Shown piece by piece: positions 62,101 to 64,000 of a stretch of DNA of 64,000 nucleotides (the stretch's first letter is position 1; every line of letters starts with the position of its first letter). The notes beneath the pieces are model-generated. The model was not told the DNA's origin. It worked only from the letters and a program-made list of their open reading frames with translations, and did not search any database. The DNA is from Promerops cafer (Eukaryota > Chordata > Aves > Passeriformes > Nectariniidae). A program made the position numbers and the translations under genes. The stretch lies in assembly GCA_013398275.1 (NCBI GenBank), contig VZSE01002342.1, positions 730,976-794,975 of the forward strand. Reading direction: 5' to 3'.

Positions 62101-64000
62101 TAATTGCACGTTATTTGAAAGACTTAGAACTCAAATGCAGTCATTTCTGTGAAAGATTCATGTCTTTCTCTAACCATCCAACAACAGCTGAGGAAAAGTT
62201 CTCCAGACCAATAGCACAGCTTTTTAAGTGAGGTGCTTGCAGAGACTAGCTGCAGCATCTCTTAAAGACAGGGGGAGAGGCCCACAAGCCACATTAGAGC
62301 TTGCATCTGGAAAGAAAGCATTCATAAGGCCTGCAGAATGAGCTCTAATATCTTCTGGATTTGATGCTTTGACTCATGGGTCTTCAGCACACACTGTAGC
62401 AAATATGTTATTCAGGGGAGGACACGGGGGCTGGCTAGGGTTCTCCTGTACAAATTCACTTTTTTGAAGGCTTCGTCCTACCAAAAATTCCTAAGAGGAA
62501 GTAAATTAATTCTAAACTTTCCATTAACAAGAAAACACTCTACAGTTACTTGCCACTAGATGTCAGGAAAACTACATGGTTCAGCTGGAGTAGAAGATCT
62601 GACTGAGGGGTTTTGTTGGCTGTTTAAGCACTTGCATAACACTTTGGATGTGCCCCAAGGAAAACAATTAGACATTTGAGTTTATTTTTGTTTGCATGAA
62701 ATAGTAAATATGCTGTTGGGTCACACTCTCCTCTCATTGCCCCCAGAGAAAACTGGAAATAAACTTTTTGTCAGGAGTTATACCACCCTGGAAAATAGAA
62801 CTGCTTTTAGTCTCGTCAGCAAAACCTTCTCATCTAGAGTGCTGTGGTTTTCTATTCTTTGTATAAAGCTAGTCTCTGAGTTTTAGGCAACTCTAGCAGA
62901 AATGTGGTGGTGGGTGAGTGGGTTGGTCCTGACTCAGCAGAAATAAAAGCTGTTGTGGTTGGGATGGTGGTGCATGTGGAGTAAACATCAAATGTAATGT
63001 TTCTCTGTACAGGAATATACTTAATTCTTAGTTCCCTAGGATAAAATTGATGCAAATTGAAAGTATTTATAATGAAGAATAATGCCTGAAGCCTTCTACA
63101 GAATTGTGATGAAGTATATGCAGATTCACCTTAAACCGTGCCCCTAACTCCACAACACAATTCAGCCTTATGAGGACAGTTTGCCCTTTATGGCTACTGT
63201 TCTGCTTTACTGATGCAGCTGCAAAGTTTGGTTTGTACATCTGGCTGAAATTCAATACATAAATGAGTGGCCAAAATTATATTTGTGAGTTGTCTATAAT
63301 GTGAATAGACAGGTCATTGTTTTGCACATAAATGTATATGTATCTTAATGCTTTACAGGCTAAAATCCACTTTGGAAACAGCACAGAAGTTCACACTGTG
63401 TATTGATTTTATATTATTTTGTGTGCATTTCTCTCTGGGAGAAAAAGCATGTTCCAAATGAAAAAACAATATGTCTTGTCAAACGAGAAGACTTGTGAAG
63501 CAGTTCCATATTTCTAAGCTCTTGATGTTTACTAGACATACACAGTATTCAGTATTTAAGGATCAGTCTGTAACCTTTGAAGGAACATTACCAGGAAAAC
63601 TAGAATGATATTGGGCCAAAAAGAAAGAGTCTGAGACATCCAATGTACCCAGTGTTGATCTTCTATTTAAATGAAAAAGTAGCCAGTGCCAAGGAGAAGT
63701 GTGAAGGCAGAGGATGCTGTCTTGCACCTTCCCTGCTGCAGCTGCCAGCCAGCAGGAGGGATGTGCATCTCAGACACCTCTTTAGGGACCCTTCTTTTCC
63801 CCAGGAGCCTGAAAACAGCAACTGACTGGCTGTAGTTTAGCACAGGAGAATAAATAGCACCTAAAAAGCACAACCTTGGACCAAGGATTCTCACTGGGTC
63901 TGAAATTCAGGTAGCCACACACAAAATATGAACTGCATTGAAACCTACTTGGAGTTAATTCCCCAGGAGGCTTCTCCTTGGGCTTTCTTTTCATCAGTGC

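Larger units (their letters stand above)
49386..64000. other. Intergenic stretch, no gene recognised
   Basis: This is AT-rich, non-coding DNA. Items seen are an AT-only low-complexity stretch at 50138-50203, short CA and GA runs near 50,970 and 53,880, an LTR-like segment near 53,750-54,130, an exon-like open segment at 55261-55386 and a perfect hairpin at 59087-59114. Open frames are at most 118 codons and unlike known proteins. The next gene is outside the window. Confidence 0.55.

Overview
This is vertebrate nuclear DNA, almost certainly from a passerine bird. Three things point there: a conserved SGCB–SPATA18 gene pair with consensus introns, several CR1 LINE fragments (the dominant avian retrotransposon), and at 38811-38963 a tRNA-Ile-headed SINE with a CR1 tail, a type known from passerines. 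Almost all of the six-frame ORFs are chance frames or repeat shadows. The real coding content is two spliced genes in the first 14.3 kb.

Region 1 (1-2,300) is the 5' end of SGCB (beta-sarcoglycan) on the minus strand. Exon 2 is at 94-303, and the 3' edge of exon 1 is at about 1751, right against a 105-N assembly gap (1764-1868). The SGCB start codon should lie inside that gap. SGCB runs off the left edge of the window. A CpG-rich stretch (about 1,290-2,290) is the shared promoter of SGCB and the divergent gene SPATA18.

Region 2 (2,133-about 14,990) is SPATA18 (Mieap, a mitochondrial quality-control protein) on the plus strand. I rebuilt it as 12 coding exons with consistent reading phase throughout: 1,335 nt, 444 aa plus stop. 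It has an N-terminal helical region, a short coiled coil, an Arg/Ser/Cys linker, the conserved MIEAP C-terminal domain and an Arg-rich tail. A 3' UTR with AATAAA at 14965-14970 follows. The protein is unusually Cys-rich, with about 31 Cys.

Region 3 (about 15,000-64,000) appears to be intergenic. It holds a CR1 fragment over the endonuclease/early RT region (about 15,400-16,855, +), a CR1 3' end (35661-35834, +), a tRNA-Ile/CR1 SINE (38811-38963, -), a 5'-truncated CR1 (41291-42165, -), a (TAA)12 microsatellite (42574-42609), a 1.4 kb solo LTR with a 5-bp target duplication (46997-48395, -) and another CR1 3' region (about 48,830-49,385, +). Small tandem repeats, a perfect hairpin and one exon-like open segment of unknown meaning are also present. 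I recognise no further protein-coding gene.

The two genes share a promoter region but are not known to work in one pathway: SGCB acts in the sarcolemmal dystrophin complex and SPATA18 in mitochondrial quality control. All identifications come from reading the sequence and from remembered family features. No database search was run.
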